A stretch of 64,000 nt of DNA, taken from positions 38,110 through 102,109 of the forward strand of contig JAEWCZ010000044.1 of NCBI GenBank assembly GCA_023390335.1, given 5' to 3'. A program made the translations under genes and the position numbers. Positions 62,192 through 64,000 of this stretch are shown here, one piece after another; position 1 is the first letter of the stretch, and each line of letters opens with the position of its first letter. The DNA is from Bacillota bacterium. Lineage in GTDB: Bacteria > Bacillota > Clostridia > Acetivibrionales > DSM-1351. The notes below the pieces were generated by a model that was not told the origin of the DNA, ran no database searches, and saw nothing but the letters and a program-made list of their open reading frames with translations.

Positions 62192-63013
62192 TTACCGTGC
62201 CGAAGCAAAATTACTTAGGGCGTTTTTTGGCTTATTAATTTTAGTAAGATAAATTACACCAGCTACAATAATCACAAAACTAATTGCAATTGCAGGCCAA
62301 GCAGTTCCCTTGTTAAGAATTGAATCCTCAGTTCTCATTAAAATATACATAATTCCCTGACATGAAGCCTGTGCAATTACGGAAGCCCATAAGGACTTAA
62401 CCAGTAAGTACAAGGTAACAAACAATACTGCTCCTAAAAATCCATAAGCTATCAATGGTACATTCATATTGAAGAACATTAATCCGTACATAAGTCCCTG
62501 TATTATTACAGCCGCAACAACAGGCAGTTTAGCTCTTAACTCATTGAAAATCAGCCCTCTAAACAGTATTTCCTTATATACCGACCCAACCAGAAGGAAG
62601 CAGGTAAATACTATTACAGTTCCTCCATCTATAAACATAAATTTCATTATGCTTATCAAATCCGGATATCTTTCTGTTATAAAAGGAAGCTTAAATACTG
62701 AAGAAGTAAAAAACCCTGAAGCCAATCCGATAACAAAAATAACCGCAAAATTCTTTTTGCTGATTTTTTCCGTCAGTTTTACGTGTTTAAGCAGATTGAC
62801 TCCCTTAAACTTTTTAAATACAAAGTAGAAAATAGTAAATTGTATCAAGTCGCTTGAAACTGTTACAACCAAAGAATTTCTGTTTAGCCATGGGCCTATC
62901 CCCGGTCTCGGCAGTATGTAACCTTTCCCGATATAAACTAATGACTTAATGATTAAAAAATATGTAACAACATAGATTAATAGATTACCTACCATTATCA
63001 AATACTTTTTCAT
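62192..63013 (-). CDS. CPBP family membrane protein, altered catalytic motif
   Basis: 273 residues, the same length and plan as the neighbouring CPBP gene and clearly a tandem duplicate ('LFRGLIFNELRAKLPVVAAVIIQGLMYGL'). Its motif 1 reads 'SVYKEILFRG', so the first Glu of EExxxR is Lys; the enzyme may be inactive or serve as a regulatory or immunity subunit. GGAGGTAAGG precedes the ATG. It follows the NRPS gene at 63028 by 14 bases. Confidence 0.85.
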   Translation of the reverse strand: MKKYLIMVGNLLIYVVTYFLIIKSLVYIGKGYILPRPGIGPWLNRNSLVVTVSSDLIQFTIFYFVFKKFKGVNLLKHVKLTEKISKKNFAVIFVIGLASGFFTSSVFKLPFITERYPDLISIMKFMFIDGGTVIVFTCFLLVGSVYKEILFRGLIFNELRAKLPVVAAVIIQGLMYGLMFFNMNVPLIAYGFLGAVLFVTLYLLVKSLWASVIAQASCQGIMYILMRTEDSILNKGTAWPAIAISFVIIVAGVIYLTKINKPKNALSNFASAR

Positions 63014-63027
63014 TTCCTTACCTCCAT

Positions 63028-64000
63028 TTATTTATTACTTGTAATAAACTGCACAACTTTCAAATACTTACCTGTAAGATCCTTTACTTTATCCCCCCTA
63101 AGTCTTGTAGAGTTGTATTCACATATAAAAACTGTTTGTCCGTTTTCCTCACTAACTCCAAGAGCGATATCGTAAATCCCTGTCAAGTTTCGTGACATTG
63201 ATAGCAAGTTTTTCTTGTAGAATAAAGGCAAAATTGAACAATCGCTTTTATTTTCAATGATTTCTTCTCTTAAATCCTTTAAGTTATAGCTTGATTGCTC
63301 ACTACAATTTCTCTTGTGGTGTATTATCTCGCATAACTCTTCGAAGCTGGCTGCTTCTTTAAAATCCAAACTAATAGGATTTACCCTGTCACAATCCTCA
63401 ACCATAGTCTGTATGGTTATTGCAGCTTTTTGCGTTATTTGGCCAAGCAAATAAACAAAAGCACAAATTAGGACATCTGTTTTTTCTAAACCTTTTAGAA
63501 CATCATCGTTTAACCGGAACTTGAATACAGAGCCATAGTCTCCACCTTCTTTCAAGAAATATTGTTGTGGAAATTCAATAAAATCAAGACTAATATCTTT
63601 AGTGGAATTTTCTTCCTCTAACTCTATAAACGCTGACAGTTTTGAAATTGTAGGGTTTGAAAAAATATCTGTAATCTTTACTTTACCCGGAAACTTTTCT
63701 TCTATTTTTGAATGTACTTGAATCAAAGTAAGGGATGTACCTCCAAGATCGAAGAAATTGTCTGTTGTACCAACACGTTCAATTTTTAGAACCTGGCTCC
63801 AGATATCCGCCAGTATTTTTTCAGTTTTTCCTGTAGGTTCAACATATTCTGTGTTTGTATTCAAACTTAGTTGCGGCTCCGGTAGAGCCTTTCTGTCCAC
63901 TTTTCCGTTCTGGGAAAGTGGCATCTTTTCCAGCCTTACAAAATATGATGGAACCATATATTCAGGAAGGCTCCTTATCAGATGCTCCCTTAATTCTCCC
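63028..64000 (-). CDS. NRPS C-terminal part: end of A, T, C-lobe (runs off window)
   Basis: The frame is open to the right edge; 323 residues are visible. They start inside the last part of an adenylation domain ('GELREHLIRSLPEYMVPSYF', 'LSQNGKVDRKALPEP' with the A10 Lys). A carrier domain follows ('DNFFDLGGTSLTLIQVHSK', with Thr before the Ser) and then about 180 residues resembling a condensation C-lobe ('VLICAFVYLLGQITQKAAITIQT', 'VFICEYNSTRLRGDKVKDLTGKYLKVV') with no HHxxxDG. It is the first visible gene of the right-hand operon. The internal ATG at 63957 is not the start. Substrate unknown. Confidence 0.92.
   Translation of the reverse strand, partial: GELREHLIRSLPEYMVPSYFVRLEKMPLSQNGKVDRKALPEPQLSLNTNTEYVEPTGKTEKILADIWSQVLKIERVGTTDNFFDLGGTSLTLIQVHSKIEEKFPGKVKITDIFSNPTISKLSAFIELEEENSTKDISLDFIEFPQQYFLKEGGDYGSVFKFRLNDDVLKGLEKTDVLICAFVYLLGQITQKAAITIQTMVEDCDRVNPISLDFKEAASFEELCEIIHHKRNCSEQSSYNLKDLREEIIENKSDCSILPLFYKKNLLSMSRNLTGIYDIALGVSEENGQTVFICEYNSTRLRGDKVKDLTGKYLKVVQFITSNK

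Overview
The window is low-GC DNA from a cellulosome-producing clostridium, most likely Ruminiclostridium or a close relative. The evidence is three secreted enzymes with C-terminal dockerins, two of which carry Ala-Leu/Ala-Ile pairs in the dockerin loops, together with Firmicute regulators (LytTR/DUF3021, PadR/DUF1048, AcoR-like, MerR-like) and strong GGAGG-type ribosome binding sites. No rRNA, tRNA or CRISPR array was seen.

Left end (1-7611, minus strand): one co-directional, tightly packed set of ten genes. In transcription order it is a MATE exporter, a JAMM peptidase, an FGE/SUMF1-like enzyme, a ThiS/MoaD-like ubiquitin-fold carrier ending in Gly-Gly, a ThiF/MoeB-like E1 enzyme, a DUF89-type phosphatase, an unrecognised protein, a stand-alone acyl/peptidyl carrier protein, a second unrecognised protein, and an NRPS adenylation domain cut by the window edge. 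Together they look like an export-linked biosynthetic cluster that couples a sulfur- or amino-acid-carrying ubiquitin-like protein to thiotemplate chemistry. This is the best candidate for an undescribed system. An AcoR/LuxR-type regulator with a homopolymer frameshift lies upstream.

8.9-26.4 kb: housekeeping and accessory genes. These are DUF1259, MYG1, a MerR-like HTH, GPP34, dockerin enzymes GH5 and PL11, a VOC protein, a methyltransferase, a membrane-anchored alpha/beta hydrolase, a LytTR/DUF3021 pair, a PadR-DUF1048-DUF1048-ABC exporter operon, a possible glycosyltransferase, a GyrI-like protein and a lipoprotein.

26.4-34 kb: a decayed accessory region of small exported proteins (SH3, SPRY, Big2, transglutaminase-like), gene fragments and an IS remnant. 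A previously unassigned short repeat (TCAGGC, four variable bases, then GCGAACAATA) recurs in the same orientation between nearly every gene, giving a cassette-array appearance. From 34 to 37.4 kb there is a small defence-like islet (HEPN protein, XRE-ImmA/IrrE with an unknown partner, SLATT protein). It is followed by a phage-type lysis remnant (37.4-38.6 kb), a Big2 fragment, another SH3 protein, GH26-dockerin and an AraC regulator.

Right end (42.1-64 kb, minus strand): a hybrid PKS/NRPS operon. In transcription order it is an NRPS C-terminus (cut by the window edge), two CPBP membrane proteases, an AT-less KS-ACP-C protein, an NRPS (C-lobe, A interrupted by a methyltransferase, T, C, A, T, C), an NRPS (C-lobe, A interrupted by a methyltransferase, T, E, then a roughly 350-residue tail of unusual type) and a cobalamin-binding-type radical SAM enzyme. 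By-eye specificity codes suggest Phe, Asp and a Cys-like residue.
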